Below are positions 34,441 through 44,823 of a stretch of 64,000 bases of DNA, piece by piece (position 1 is the first letter of the stretch; each line of letters starts with the position of its first letter). The translations under genes and the position numbers were made by a program. The notes beneath the pieces were generated by a model. It did no database searches and was not told the origin of the DNA. It saw only the letters and a list, made by a program, of their open reading frames with translations. The stretch is from assembly GCA_013407085.1 (NCBI GenBank), contig JACCGJ010008707.1, positions 1 through 64,000 on the forward strand, given 5' to 3'. This stretch comes from Atriophallophorus winterbourni. Taxonomy: Eukaryota > Platyhelminthes > Trematoda > Plagiorchiida > Microphallidae.

Positions 34441-35888
34441 ACATTATACCTTGAATTTAACCGACGACTTTGTGAAGGTTCTTATTCGTGCATGCTGCGT
34501 TCTATCATTGGAGTGGGCTGCGCTTGGTTAAATGTTGGGAAATCATTCGAAATGTTTAAATAATACCCTTCCCAGCAGTCAGGTAATTCAGTCAAAATAT
34601 GAGTGTATATTAGTGTTAGTTTAGTTACAAATCAGTTGCATGTATCTAAGTGTGTCGTCACAGGTTTTTCCCAGAACAAGCAGTTCTGAATCTTGAAAGA
34701 AACTTGAACTAGTTAAATACGACCATCAACAAAGTGAACTGAAGACAAGGATTCGATTGTGATCAAAGAGGACAAAGCAAATAATGTTAGCAACGAATAC
34801 AACAGAGCAAAGCGTATTTGAAATGCTCATGCAGAATTTCACATTCCAACGGCTAAAGTGTATTTCTGTTGACTGTTTGCATACGTTTTATAGAGTCATC
34901 GCAATATAAGGTTCGCACATCAGTAGAGAGAGAATCTGCTAAATAGCAACTTACTCCCTAAAATTTACGGTGGAGTGAAAACCTGACTGACGGGTAGATT
35001 ATGTTTTGGGTAGAGAAATTAAGACTGGATGATCTGAATGGTGGTCATTCAATGTACCGAGGCACATCTTATGTAGCGAGAGAATCAGAATACGCTGCAG
35101 GCTGAAAAATACATGCCTATAAACAGTGACATCAAACTGTCACTATTGTGGGAGGTTGTGGGTCTGTTTTTCGTGGATACACAGAATATACCTTAGTTAA
35201 ACTTTGTGAATATGATGATCTTATCAAGTAATCTTTCGCCGCTATTGCAGCGGCAGTGGTACATAAACTGGAAATGGCAGCTAGCGAACATCTGGGCAAT
35301 TATCGCAGCACTTCGGTCATAGGTCCAACATTGACCGCGTTGCACGTGTCTCGATTTACCGCTGAGGTCATCTTGTCATACGCTATTCGCGTTCATACAC
35401 GATTCGCAAAACACACGAGATGCCGATTGGTCAAAGGCGTTTTCTACGCACAAATAGGGAAACACAAGCCGTATATTTTGGTGCTCACACCCGCATCCAT
35501 ATTGGCCCCATTCCATCAAGAGCAGATTCAGTTCGACTGGGTCACATAGGATCACGATTCATGCCAGGAGCTGGAATTAGTTTTAAGAGGCGATATGATA
35601 CCCGAACTGAGCACATTTTAAATTGGAAGCTCATCCCAGAAGCGCTCAGTTTGTGACAACGTTGTAAACATATACGATAGTGAAAAATATTCTAAGCATA
35701 TTTAAGGTGTGAATGCGATTACGGCCACTTTTGATGGATTATATCCGTGCACAGTTTGGTGTAATTCTAAATAACAAGCAACATCTAACCATCTTAAGTA
35801 TCCATCTCCAAAAGCGTCTTCAGACAAGAATATATATATATATATATATATATATAGCGCTCATGTGTAGACCTGACTGTTGACTGTG
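34441..35888. other. Mostly AT-rich sequence; an open stretch at 35256-35656 without known domain
   Basis: Overlapping plus frames at 35256-35549 and 35420-35656 are less AT-rich than their surroundings, but I recognise no domain and splice signals are unconvincing. A (TA)n tract lies at about 35829-35856. Confidence 0.4.
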
Positions 35889-36056
35889 ATGCAGGATGCC
35901 AACGCGCTGAAACTGCGCGCAGTCTACGTCTATCGCAGGGTGGAACGTGACTTGATTAAGTTCTACAACGATCTCGCCTCCGATCGACGATCTTTGGCTG
36001 CCTTGATTCGATACATCAAAGAAGCCGTCAAATCCAAGCACCCAAGACCAATGTAA
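35889..36056 (+). CDS. Short ORF or terminal exon of an unrecognised gene
   Basis: From ATG 35889, or as an exon after the AG at 35893-35894, the frame reads DANALKLRAVYVYRRVERDL and IKFYNDLASDRRSLAALIRY, then IKEAVKSKHPRPM and TAA at 36054-36056. It is markedly less AT-rich than its flanks, has regular third-position use and the look of an amphipathic, positively charged helix-rich protein end. An AATAAA follows at 36167. I do not recognise the family. No upstream exon is clear, though the open stretch at 35256-35656 lies nearby. It could be a 55-residue protein or the last exon of a larger gene. Confidence 0.45.
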   Translation: MQDANALKLRAVYVYRRVERDLIKFYNDLASDRRSLAALIRYIKEAVKSKHPRPM

Positions 36057-36166
36057 ACTAAAATGTAAGTAGTTACATCAAAGCGTTTGAAATGGTGTGA
36101 TTCTGACCATCAATTTCAAATGAATAATCAACCAATGTCAAAATATGCGGAGCTGGTGCCACGTAC

Positions 36167-36172
36167 AATAAA
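36167..36172 (+). terminator. Possible poly(A) signal
   Basis: AATAAA 110 bases past the stop of the short coding stretch. Such words are common in AT-rich DNA. Confidence 0.25.
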
Positions 36173-37230
36173 TCTGCAAAATTGTAGGCTTCCTCGATCT
36201 CTATTAACAGTGTTTTCATGCAATGGTAAACTGTCATGGTTACGTTTTTCTTAGGATTTACATTTAGGACGTTCGTTTCTCGTTTGTATTTGCATCGTGT
36301 CACTTAGAACATACTACGTACTCCGAAGAACGCATTTCGGATATTCATTATTGACAGGTAATTAGGATGAATTATCATTTCGCCATATTGTATTGAACAA
36401 TGAAGGATGTAGCTTGTTGTGTTCTATTAATCGACGCGTTGTTTTTAACTCATCATCAAGGAACACACTACAAATGTTCTGACAGTATTCTAATGGCTAG
36501 TTTGTTGACCGTGGAATCGTTTTGGATTTACTGGAAGGCCAACAAATCAAAATATAATGGTGCAGAAAACCCAGACAAATTGTTGGTTATTTTGCCAGAA
36601 TAAAACAAAGAAATCCTCAGAACTATCACTCTGATGGATCCACGGTGAGATTGATGTGAAGTCGGTGCTCCTTGTTTTGCCAGAAGATTTGAATACATCG
36701 AAACAAAAGGGGTTTGTTTCGTTAGATTAACAGGACTTACTCAAATCAAGAGAGACATGTAACTGGAGGCATGGTGAGATTTGATGCGATTGTTAATTGG
36801 CAGATGTCATACGATTGTAGCCACTTTATGTTTCTTTTACAAAGAAATACAATATCTAACTGAAGAATAACATAATGCTTTGCATACAGTACTAATGAAG
36901 ATTATGAAAGCTCAAGAGTTATGTAGCTCACCGGATACCTTAAAACACTATGTAAACAATAAATTATATATTACTGGTCATTAAACATAGACTCGGAACG
37001 ATGAGGTTAACTAAAGCTTGCGGCATTTTTGACCTGATTTTGCAGCTTTGACCTAGAATAAAATTTCACGATCGTCTTGTGTGGTACTGTTGAACCATTT
37101 TCTTGAAAATATTCAATTAATACGCTTAAGCTAGATGTTTGCAAGCTCAAATTAGGAATAATCACGTGCATTTTAATCTAATCTAATTTATATCCCACTC
37201 AATCTATTGACTCCAAGTTGACCTTCCATT
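36173..37230. other. AT-rich non-coding sequence
   Basis: No gene or repeat recognised. Confidence 0.5.
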
Positions 37231-37546
37231 TGGTGAGGCGTCCTAACCCATGTACAAACTGTGCTACTTTTGGTATTGTCCTTATCCGAACATTGCGGAT
37301 GCATGCTGTGACACGTGGTAACCTTACACTTCAATATCACTATCGCTTACTTCGCACACCCCTCTGCGTTCTCTATATAAGCACTGGCCCTGTCCAGCTT
37401 TAGGACCTGTGAACCTGTGTCCTGAGTTTCGGCTTCGTCATTTCATAACCATCCTGTGTTGTTCTGTTCTCTGTCTCGGTGGGCTTGGTCTCTCGTATCA
37501 TCTAGTTGATCACCTGGGACAACTCTCTCTCTCAACCCACAATAAA
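37231..37546 (+). repeat. Solo LTR, copy 1
   Basis: Matches the LTR at 50698-50990 over nearly its whole length: both start near TGAGGCGTCCT, contain a CTATATAA TATA box (37373-37380 here) followed by CACTGGCCCTG, and share GTTGTTCTGTTCTCTGTCTC near the end. No internal retrotransposon region lies next to either copy. The outer ends and target duplication of this copy are unclear. Confidence 0.7.
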
Positions 37547-37929
37547 TAGCACCTTCCCCAATATATTCGACCGTATCCCAATGCTGACATTCACCAAAAG
37601 ATTTTCAACCAAGTTTAAACATTCTGCATTATTTCTCGCGCCGTTTCACCATCCATCTACGATGTCATCACACAAAACTGAATTACAATGTATCACTGGT
37701 TGATATTGCGCATTTCCCTGCTTCACTTTGACTGAGATTTCATGATCTTCGTTTCTGCTACGCGATTTCACAGATGACTGCTTTACGTGAAGAGTAAGGC
37801 ACTCCTTCCATTTGTTTGTGCCGAACCTATTTCTGCCGCTCGATTTGACATATAACATTCACCACTTGATATGATGTCATAACACATTGTTCGCTCGATT
37901 GAAGGACTAGTGCAACATTGTACACTCAA
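37547..37929. other. Non-coding
   Basis: Nothing recognised. Confidence 0.4.
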
Positions 37930-38270
37930 GTTCTGATAACTTGACTTACTTGACTTAATCCCTTGAGTTCCTGGAGGAACATAGGGCCACGGCAACTTGT
38001 CTCCACTTTGGTCTGTCCATAGCAGCCAGTTTGATGTCGTTCCAGTTAAGTCCACACTTGCGGATTTCCTCTTCACACGAGCGCTTCCAAGATAGCCTTG
38101 GGCGTCCGACCAGTCTCTTCCCGATTGGGTTCCATACCAGAGCATGACGCGTGATGTCATCATAAGGTTTCCGCAAGGTGTGCCCAACCCATCTCCACTT
38201 TCTTCTACTGATCTGCTGAGCGATCGGGTCCTCAGCAGCAATCTGCCACAGGTCTTGATTCCTCATCTTT
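37930..38270 (-). pseudogene. RTE-like element, 3' end fragment
   Basis: The minus strand reads AQQISRRKWRWVGHTLRKP, DDITRHALVWNPIGKRL, GRPRLSWKRSCEEEI and AAMDRPKWRQVAVALCSSR, the last 100 residues of an RTE reverse transcriptase. The copy ends in a short repeat tail (AAGTCAAGTAAGTCAAG on the minus strand). Severe 5' truncation is typical of RTE copies. The family differs from those at 16808 and 18665. Confidence 0.82.
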
Positions 38271-38275
38271 TCTGG

Positions 38276-39014
38276 CCATTTTACCCCAAAATTATACTCT
38301 TCGTATCAGCATATATTTAGTCACTCTCTCTACATTATTAAACATTTTCTACCATTTCTGAAAATCTAGGCTCAACATTCCTGATTCAAATGAATGTGTC
38401 GAAAAAGATTCTTATATTCAGTATGTGATGTGCAGTTTTCTTATTCTTTTAACGCATTTGCTATAATATGCAGATATTCGACGGAAGTATTCGTTCGTAT
38501 AATAATTGTATGGATTAACCATAATTACATCGTAAACAGTGTTGGCATTACAGCATCCAACAACAACGCATATAGAAAATAGTGTGCGGTTTCAGTTTTC
38601 TAAATTCAGTTCACCACATAGGTTTCATTTATGTGCGCAACGTATTATTGATCGCATACGCGGTGCACTTTCAGAAAGACCACTTTCAGATCAGGTACAA
38701 GCGCCATAGTTATCGGGTCGTATTTTCATCTATGCTCAATGAAATGCAACCACATGGAATTTGCTGAAGTGTATCAAAAATTCTTGGTGCATAAGTTGAA
38801 TTAAAGTTCACTTTTCATGTTATTATAACTTTAATCTCTATACAATTATTATCTAAAAAACGAAATATTATAAAGTGTTTTTTGAGACTTGAGCATAACG
38901 AATAGGGTAATTTTTCTTCAATTTCGTAAGCCTTTTGTATGATTGCGCATGCGGTTCCTGATTGCGCTGTCCCTACCTCATGAATGTAAACAGCAAATAT
39001 ACTTTGGTAGAGAT
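38276..39014. other. AT-rich non-coding sequence
   Basis: No gene. A scrap of the family 1 hammerhead repeat (TCCCTACCTCATGAATGTAA) is at 38967-38990. Confidence 0.5.
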
Positions 39015-40020
39015 TAATTCAAGGTAATTCAAGGTTTTTAATGGTTTAAAAACCAACAAGCTTAACAACAACCATAGGATGGTAAAAATTAAAATTTAAG
39101 TGTATAAACAATATAAGAACATAGATTAAACAGTATATAAGTGTTCTGGAAACGAATAATGCAATAAAAATTCGTCTAAATTCGTTTTAAATTTATGCAA
39201 GCTAGTGGCGTGAGTAACGGTTGAAGGTAAACTGTTCCAAGTAAAACAGACACGGACAGACTAAAAATACCTTCTACAGTTCAGGCGGGAATGGGGTACG
39301 ACCAGCACATATTCATGGGTCCGATAATTCCTCGTATCCTTTCGCGTGAATAAATCCTGTAAGGGATGGTTCGGGTTATAGAATGTTTTGTAAAGTAAGA
39401 TAAGGTCTCCTCTGATTCGTCGATAGGGAAAATCGAAACAGATTCAGTTGAGCTATCCTTTCTTTATATGGTTTGTTTTTCGGATGCTGAGAACTAGTTT
39501 TGGTTGAGCGGTTGATAGATTCGCTGCATAAGTTCCACATCCCTCTTGAGCCACCGAGACCAGACTGCACACCGTATTCCATGACTGGTCTCAAGTAATG
39601 TATTCATGATCCTTGGAATATCTTGGGCGAAAATTTCCCAAATACACGTTTGAGTAGATTTAGAACACGTGTTGCTTTTTTAAGGGCACTGTTGTTTTGA
39701 AGTGATGTTTTTAAACTGGAGCATATCCAGACACCCAAATCTTTTTCTTTAACTGCAACCTATGTGATTGTGAACTCTACTCCATTCCCCACATTCATGA
39801 TCCTGCATTTGTTGAAGTTAAAACGACAGTTTGTTCTTCAACGACCAGCTGTGAAGCGTATCAAGATTCTTTTGTAATAGCAGACAGTCTTCTGGACTAC
39901 GAATGCTGCGCCAAATCTTTATGTCATCCGCAAATAACGAAATGTTACATCGAACAATTTCCGGTATTTCATTGACATAAACCAGAAAGAGAATCAGCTG
40001 TAACTGTATGCAACTCTGCA
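39015..40020 (-). pseudogene. CR1-like reverse transcriptase 3' half
   Basis: The minus strand reads LILFLVYVNEIPEIVRCNIS, LFADDIKIWRSI (catalytic FADD intact), LDTLHSWSLKNKLSF, then frame-broken segments including RPVMEYGVQS and KNKPYKERIAQLNLF. The 3' tail is at about 39015-39040. It is 5' truncated within the reverse transcriptase palm domain. Confidence 0.82.
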
Positions 40021-40300
40021 TTTTTGTTCATAATCATCGGTTTACACACTTGCTAGATGTTATTGGGCCATGAGGTTGTACCAACTTATCCAACAGTGGT
40101 ATACAAGTACAACATGTTTATTTAAATTAATTTTATCTTCATATTCATGATTGATGATGAATACTTAAAATTGTCTGACTGGAAATGATATTATAGTCTT
40201 TTTCAACAAACCTCATTCGTACATTGATTGGATGACCGAAACCATTGAGGGCCAATTTTCGCATGACGGATTAGAGAAGTGTGTAGTTGTGATAAATTTA
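40021..40300. other. Non-coding; fragment of hammerhead repeat family 1
   Basis: Positions 40060-40125 match part of the family 1 monomer (CTTATCCAACAGTGGTATAC) without the ribozyme. Confidence 0.4.
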
Positions 40301-40475
40301 ATTGAATAACCAACCCAAGAATGGAAGTGAGAACGAACCACGCTCACTCGAATTACAGTATGTATTAATTAATGTAGGTTTGACAACAAGGACTTGAATA
40401 ACAGTTATGTTATGGTTATTATTCCATAAATGATGATGAATGATTGAGTATTATTGATTGTTAAACGAACAATCA

Positions 40476-40486
40476 CCCCTACCACC
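40476..40486 (-). promoter_or_regulatory. Polypurine tract of the second Ty3-type element
   Basis: Minus strand GGTGGTAGGGG directly abuts the TGATTGTTCG start of the 3' LTR. Confidence 0.6.
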
Positions 40487-40664
40487 ACAGTTTGAGAATG
40501 ATCCTGGTTTTTTTGTAATCCCGGTACGGCTTGTTGAACAGACGTTCTGATCTTCTTAACAGTCTTTCCGGTTCAGCATATTCAGATGTATCCAGGATAG
40601 TGGTGTTATGATGGTCAGAAGAGGAACATAACTGACTTGTATCTCTGTAGGTAATTTGATCCAC
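40479..40664 (-). pseudogene. Integrase C-terminal remnant
   Basis: Reads EPERLLRRSERLFNKPYRDY, a basic tail typical of Ty3-type integrase C-termini. It directly follows the RNase H end with no integrase core between. Confidence 0.6.
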
Positions 40665-40670
40665 ATGGCG

Positions 40671-41826
40671 TCAATGCATTGAGCCATCATCAGGTTTCGC
40701 ATCTGGTAGTGACTGGCGTGACAGGTACTCTAGATGTTGAATATGTTCAGCACTTCGATGTTCAATTGCATAATTATAGGCACTGACTGCTATGCTCCAT
40801 CGTTGAACCATTGCGGCAGTACTTTTCGAAATAGATTTACCAAGATCGTATATGAATTTTAATGCTTCATGGTCACCAACAATGGTGAAACGATGGCTAA
40901 ACAGGAATTTGTGTAAACGTTGAATGGCCCAATGGACAGCTAACGCTTCACGATGTGTTTGAGCATAACCCTTTTCAGCAGTAGTCAGTCTGCGAGAAAC
41001 GCATATTACTGGATGTCCAATTTGCTGGAGAACAGCACCAATACCGTCAGGGGACGAATCAGTAATTACAAAGGAATGAATTTTGGGACTAAATGGACAA
41101 AGAACTGCATCTGACTTTAGAAAGGATAATATGCCGCGTAAACAATGTTCATGTTCATCAGTCCACACAAAAGTTTCTTTTGATTGAAGTGAAAATAATG
41201 GTGAAGCTTTTACACTGAAATTTGGAATGAACCTCGGATAGTATTGCAATGCACCGATAAGAGATCTCAATTGTGTCATGTTCTTTTGGGAATCAGTATT
41301 GGTCAGTGGGAGTAAACGATTGGGATCTGGATTATAACTATAACCATCAACAATGTATCCAAGGCATTCAAAATTCGAAACAGAAAACAAACTTTTTCGG
41401 ATTTACAGCAACATTTTCAGAGGTGAATCTACCAAACAAATCCAGTAAACGTTCATCATGAAGAGATCGTGTTGACGCATGCACGATAACATCATCCTGA
41501 TATACTTCAACTCCAACCATATCGCGAGTAATATCATTCATAACTTGTTGAAATATAGCAGAAGAATTGTACAAACCAAAAGGTAAGAATTTATACCGAA
41601 ATAAACCAAACAATGTATTGATGGTAGTTGACATTCAAGACTGATCGGTCAACGGTATTTGTAGGTCAGCGTCCTTTAAATCAATCTTCGAGAAGAATTG
41701 GGATCCCGTCAATTTATTTGAAATATCTTCGGGTTCGACTGTCGTGCATGTTTGCTTCAACAATCTAGTATTTCTTGTAAGAACGATAATCGCCGCAACT
41801 CCTTGGGGTCTCCCATCAGACTTCAA
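40671..41826 (-). pseudogene. Reverse transcriptase and RNase H of the second Ty3-type element
   Basis: Three adjoining minus frames give FFSKIDLKDADLQIPL (motif A Asp), YKFLPFGLYNSSAIFQQVMN, GVEVYQDDVIVHAST (catalytic Asp pair), the SLIGALQYYPRFIPNFS connection, RNase H at VITDSSPDGIGAVLQQIG, and GDHEALKFIYD. Stops and frame changes separate the three frames, so no functional enzyme can be made. A basic integrase-end peptide follows. Confidence 0.85.
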
Positions 41827-42246
41827 TGGTGTGTGACAATCGATGTGCCCACGCAGAGGATCTCACCTTTTCAATATACCCTTTAGAACATAGATCTTTA
41901 AAGCTTTTTCGACAGGTTCTGCGCGTCTTATGGAATAAGGCGGCGTTTGAGAAACACAGGGTTTCCTTCTACGTCAAGAGAAATTGGAGGAATTCGCATT
42001 CCACCAGTTGCTTGCGAACATTTAATTATGAGTTTGTTCAACTCTGAAGTATTTTGTGGCACTTTCAAGAGAGATAGACTGAATTTTAGAGCTTGCATTG
42101 CTTTCAGACCGATAATAGATGGACCAGTTTTAATGATAATGAATCTACAGGATGGAGATCATACACGATCCAACGACAGGAATAGAACGTCCAGTAATGC
42201 CCTTAATTGTGAGGCTAGTAGGTTGGATTTTCGCATCAGGAGCAAA

Positions 42247-42563
42247 CTATTTTGGATCTCTCTGGGTAATAAGCGATTCAACGCTAGCCGAATCTAGAAT
42301 AAAATCTAATGATGCGCCACTAGAAACACATGAAATGGTTATACAAATATGGCTAGAATTGCAAGATGTCACGGCCAAAGATAATGATTTAAATACATCA
42401 TTAACATCGCTGACCTGAGCGTTTTTCGAATCAGTCCAATACGTTTTAGGAGTTCGACAATCGGATTGGATATGACCAGTTTTTCCGCACTTGTGATATA
42501 TGGCTTGACGGAATCGGCAAGTGTGGCGTGAGTGCAATCTGCCGCATGACGCATATTTCCCAA
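42247..42563 (-). pseudogene. Zinc-knuckle and protease remnant
   Basis: Reads YHKCGKTGHIQSDC, a CCHC knuckle with its first Cys replaced by Tyr, then LDFILDSASVESLI, a retropepsin-like active-site segment with Asp-Ser-Ala in place of the usual Asp-Thr/Ser-Gly. Confidence 0.65.
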
Positions 42564-42632
42564 TTTTTATTGAATTGGAAATGCTATCAGCAATGTGATG
42601 ATAATTCAGTTGATATTTGAGCTGTTGACCTG

Positions 42633-43217
42633 CTATAGCATTCTTCGTTTTTCACGTTTATGTGTATTAAACATGACAGCACTTTCTGTTGGAGACAAAT
42701 CTGTCGTTGCCACACGCGCATTTTGATACTGTTCACAATGAGCTCGAACATCTTTGAAAGAAGGTTTTGGCAGTTTCAAGAGCTCATTTTTCAAAACACT
42801 GTCATTTATTCCAGCGATTAGGAGATCTTTCAATTGCATTTCTAACAAGTCACCGGAGTCGCATTTCGCTGCCTGAATTAACAATTGTAGAATAAAATCG
42901 CGAATTCCTTGATTGGGCTGACGCACCATTGAATGAAATTTTGCACGTTCAGTTGCTTCGAAATGTACAGGTATCACGTGTTGCATTAAAAGCGTCTTCA
43001 GCGTTTCGTATGGAAGAGAAATAGGAGAATCCGGATAGGCTAAATTTTTGATTAACGTATATGCAGATTTTCCGACTGCATTTAGAAAATGAACAGACTT
43101 TTTATCATTTTCAGCTTTCGGCCGTGTCAACCAACAAATTTCGAATCTTTCAAAATAATCTTCAATTTCTCGAGCATTTGCATTTATATTAAGAGGTTCC
43201 AGACTTGAGTTTGCCAT
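42633..43217 (-). CDS. Gag-like protein of the second Ty3-type element
   Basis: A 194-codon minus frame beginning MANSSLEPLNINANAREI, with YFERFEICW, FLNAVGKSAYTLIKNLAYP and IRDFILQLLIQAAKCDSG, typical of the Gag capsid region of Mag/Ty3-type elements, where it packages element RNA. It is closed by a stop before the zinc knuckle, which lies in a different frame. Confidence 0.7.
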   Translation of the reverse strand: MANSSLEPLNINANAREIEDYFERFEICWLTRPKAENDKKSVHFLNAVGKSAYTLIKNLAYPDSPISLPYETLKTLLMQHVIPVHFEATERAKFHSMVRQPNQGIRDFILQLLIQAAKCDSGDLLEMQLKDLLIAGINDSVLKNELLKLPKPSFKDVRAHCEQYQNARVATTDLSPTESAVMFNTHKREKRRML

Positions 43218-43230
43218 GAAGAATTGCTGT

Positions 43231-43241
43231 TGGCAACGCCA
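43231..43241 (-). promoter_or_regulatory. Candidate primer-binding site
   Basis: Minus strand TGGCGTTGCCA two bases after a candidate LTR end in CA; tRNA not assigned. Confidence 0.4.
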
Positions 43242-43444
43242 AATGTAATATTTGAATTATCCAATTGTATCAAACCAGTAGTAAACCCAGAGGTAGCAAT
43301 CAGAATAAGCAACTGATCAAGAAGTATATACGAATATTGCGCAAATAACAATTAATGGCGTATTATAAAATTTACATGAATAAACAATCATTGATTGTTC
43401 ATAGTACAATTACCACAAGAAAACAACGTAATAGAAGTTACGTC

Positions 43445-44205
43445 GCATAACGTCTATGAAAAGATGTCACGAGTACTGCTACTGCTGAAACGCGCGTTCG
43501 GGAGTTTCACTAAGCAAACCGTTCATCGAATAATTATAACTTACTTGAGGCCAACCATGGAGTATGCGGTTTAGGCTTGGTCACCCTGGCTACAGAAGGA
43601 CATCAGCCTATTGCAGAGAATATACCATCGGACCCCCAAGCTCGTACGCGGTTTGAAGCACAAACAATACGAAGATCGTATTGCAAGTCTCAATTTATTC
43701 GACTCTCGCTACCGTCGTCTTAGAGGTGATTTGATTCTTTTATTCAATATACTGCATACCCCCAACCATCACCTAAATCAACTATTCACGCGACTACCAC
43801 CCAGAACAAGCCGGAGTCACGACTATACAGTACTTATTCCCGACTTGAGACTAAACTGTCGAAGGTACTTTTTTTCTGTACGTCTATGCTTCACCTGGAA
43901 CTCACTACCTTGTAATGTTCCACCTTCACCCAACAAGGATATATTCAAATCGAATTTGGACAATTTCATGTTGACCAATCCAAACTTTGAACCTATGCAT
44001 TTTACACCATAAAAGCTTTGAACTTTGAAACCAGTTTCTGTCCAATGGATTATTACATGATTCCTGATCTGCTCAGTAAGCAAACAAATCCCGTTTTTCT
44101 ACCCATGTTATTCGTAATTCCCATATTATTCTGTAGTTTTTGTCAAGCTATATGCTTTTTAGACCATTGAAATTGAATTAAATTCAATTGAATTGACAGG
44201 ATATG
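43445..44205 (+). pseudogene. CR1-like reverse transcriptase 3' end
   Basis: Reads RVLLLLKRAFGSFTKQTVHR, YLRPTMEYAV, a TAG at 43572-43574, AWSPWLQKDISLLQRIYHR, LFDSRYRRLRGDLILLFNIL, NCRRYFFSVRLCFTWNSLP and FKSNLDNFMLTNPNFEPM, ending with a natural-looking stop. From 43611 the frame is intact for 133 codons. The 3' tail is (TTGAA)n-like. It is closely related to 33478-34440. Confidence 0.85.
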
Positions 44206-44278
44206 GCCCTCAATGAAACTGACGTAATCTTCATCTACACCGGTGGATCAGAATCTCATTTTAGTAAGTAGAATCATA

Positions 44279-44323
44279 TCCCTACCTGATGAGTGCAAAC
44301 AGCACGAAACCGGTCGTTGGGTG
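44279..44323 (+). ncRNA. Hammerhead ribozyme 1 of the array
   Basis: CTGATGA 44286-44292, stem II GTGC/GCAC with AAACA loop, GAAA, palindromic ACCGGT stem III, cleavage predicted after C44315. Stem I CCCTAC/GTTGGG has one mismatch. Confidence 0.8.
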
Positions 44324-44513
44324 TGTGTGATGGAAATGCATGCAAATGTATATTTTGGTTCATGGCTATGGGTTTAATTCCATTAAACATGTGTTTGGAC
44401 ACATGCTTTGAACAGGTTGGTCGTACCAGCCTTATCCAACAGTGGCATACACTCGCTTTCCTTGTTTACGCATTCTCCCTGGTTCAACAGCGCATGCGGG
44501 TCTGATCTTACTG

Positions 44514-44557
44514 TCCCTACCTGATGAGTGCAAATAGCACGAAACCGGTCGTGGGGT
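44514..44557 (+). ncRNA. Hammerhead ribozyme 2 of the array
   Basis: CTGATGA 44521-44527, stem II GTGC/GCAC with AAATA loop, GAAA, ACCGGT, cleavage predicted after C44550. Stem I CCCTAC/GTGGGG, six pairs including one G-U. Confidence 0.85.
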
Positions 44558-44745
44558 GTGAATGACGGAAAAGCATGCAAATGAATATGTTGTTTCATGG
44601 TTATGGGTTTAACCCCATTTAACATGTGTTTCGACACATGCTTTGAACAGGTTCGTCGTACGAGCCTTATCCACAGTGGCATACAAGCGCTTCTTGTTTA
44701 CCATTCCTCCACTGTTTCAAGCGCATGCGGATCCTGATCTTACTG

Positions 44746-44789
44746 TCCCTACCTGATGAGTGCAAACAGCACGAAACCGGTCGTGGGGT
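44746..44789 (+). ncRNA. Hammerhead ribozyme 3 of the array
   Basis: CTGATGA 44753-44759, stem II GTGC/GCAC with AAACA loop, GAAA, ACCGGT, cleavage predicted after C44782. Stem I CCCTAC/GTGGGG. Confidence 0.85.
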
Positions 44790-44823
44790 GTGAATGACGG
44801 GAAAGCATGCAAATGAATTTTAA

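Larger units (their letters stand above)
40307..43412 (-). mobile_element. Second Ty3-type LTR retrotransposon, integrase deleted
   Basis: Minus-strand order is candidate 5' LTR (43412-43244), primer-binding site, Gag (43217-42633), zinc knuckle and protease remnants (42563-42247), reverse transcriptase and RNase H (41826-40671), the very end of integrase (40664-40479), polypurine tract, and start of a 3' LTR (40475). The two LTR starts share TGATTGTNC and AACAATCAAT but diverge after that. The integrase zinc and catalytic domains are absent, so about 1 kb has been lost, and frames are broken at several points. The low-coordinate end is approximate. Confidence 0.8.
44279..44823 (+). repeat. 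Tandem array of hammerhead-ribozyme monomers (family 1)
   Basis: Three hammerhead cores with CTGATGA at 44286, 44521 and 44753 give periods of 235 and 232 bp. Between predicted cleavage points lie complete monomers 44316-44550 and 44551-44782, which resemble each other throughout (for example ACATGTGTTTGGACACATGC versus ACATGTGTTTCGACACATGC). The array begins at the first ribozyme and ends about 40 bases past the third. Flanks AGAATCATA (left) and AGATCATAA (right) may be an imperfect target duplication. No protein is encoded. The arrangement is that of Sm-alpha-like SINEs of schistosomes and of retrozymes, in which a tandem transcript self-cleaves into unit-length RNA. Confidence 0.85.

Noticed and set aside
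44279..44823. CRISPR-like array
   Set aside because: Whole 235-bp monomers repeat, not short repeats with unique spacers, and the setting is eukaryotic.
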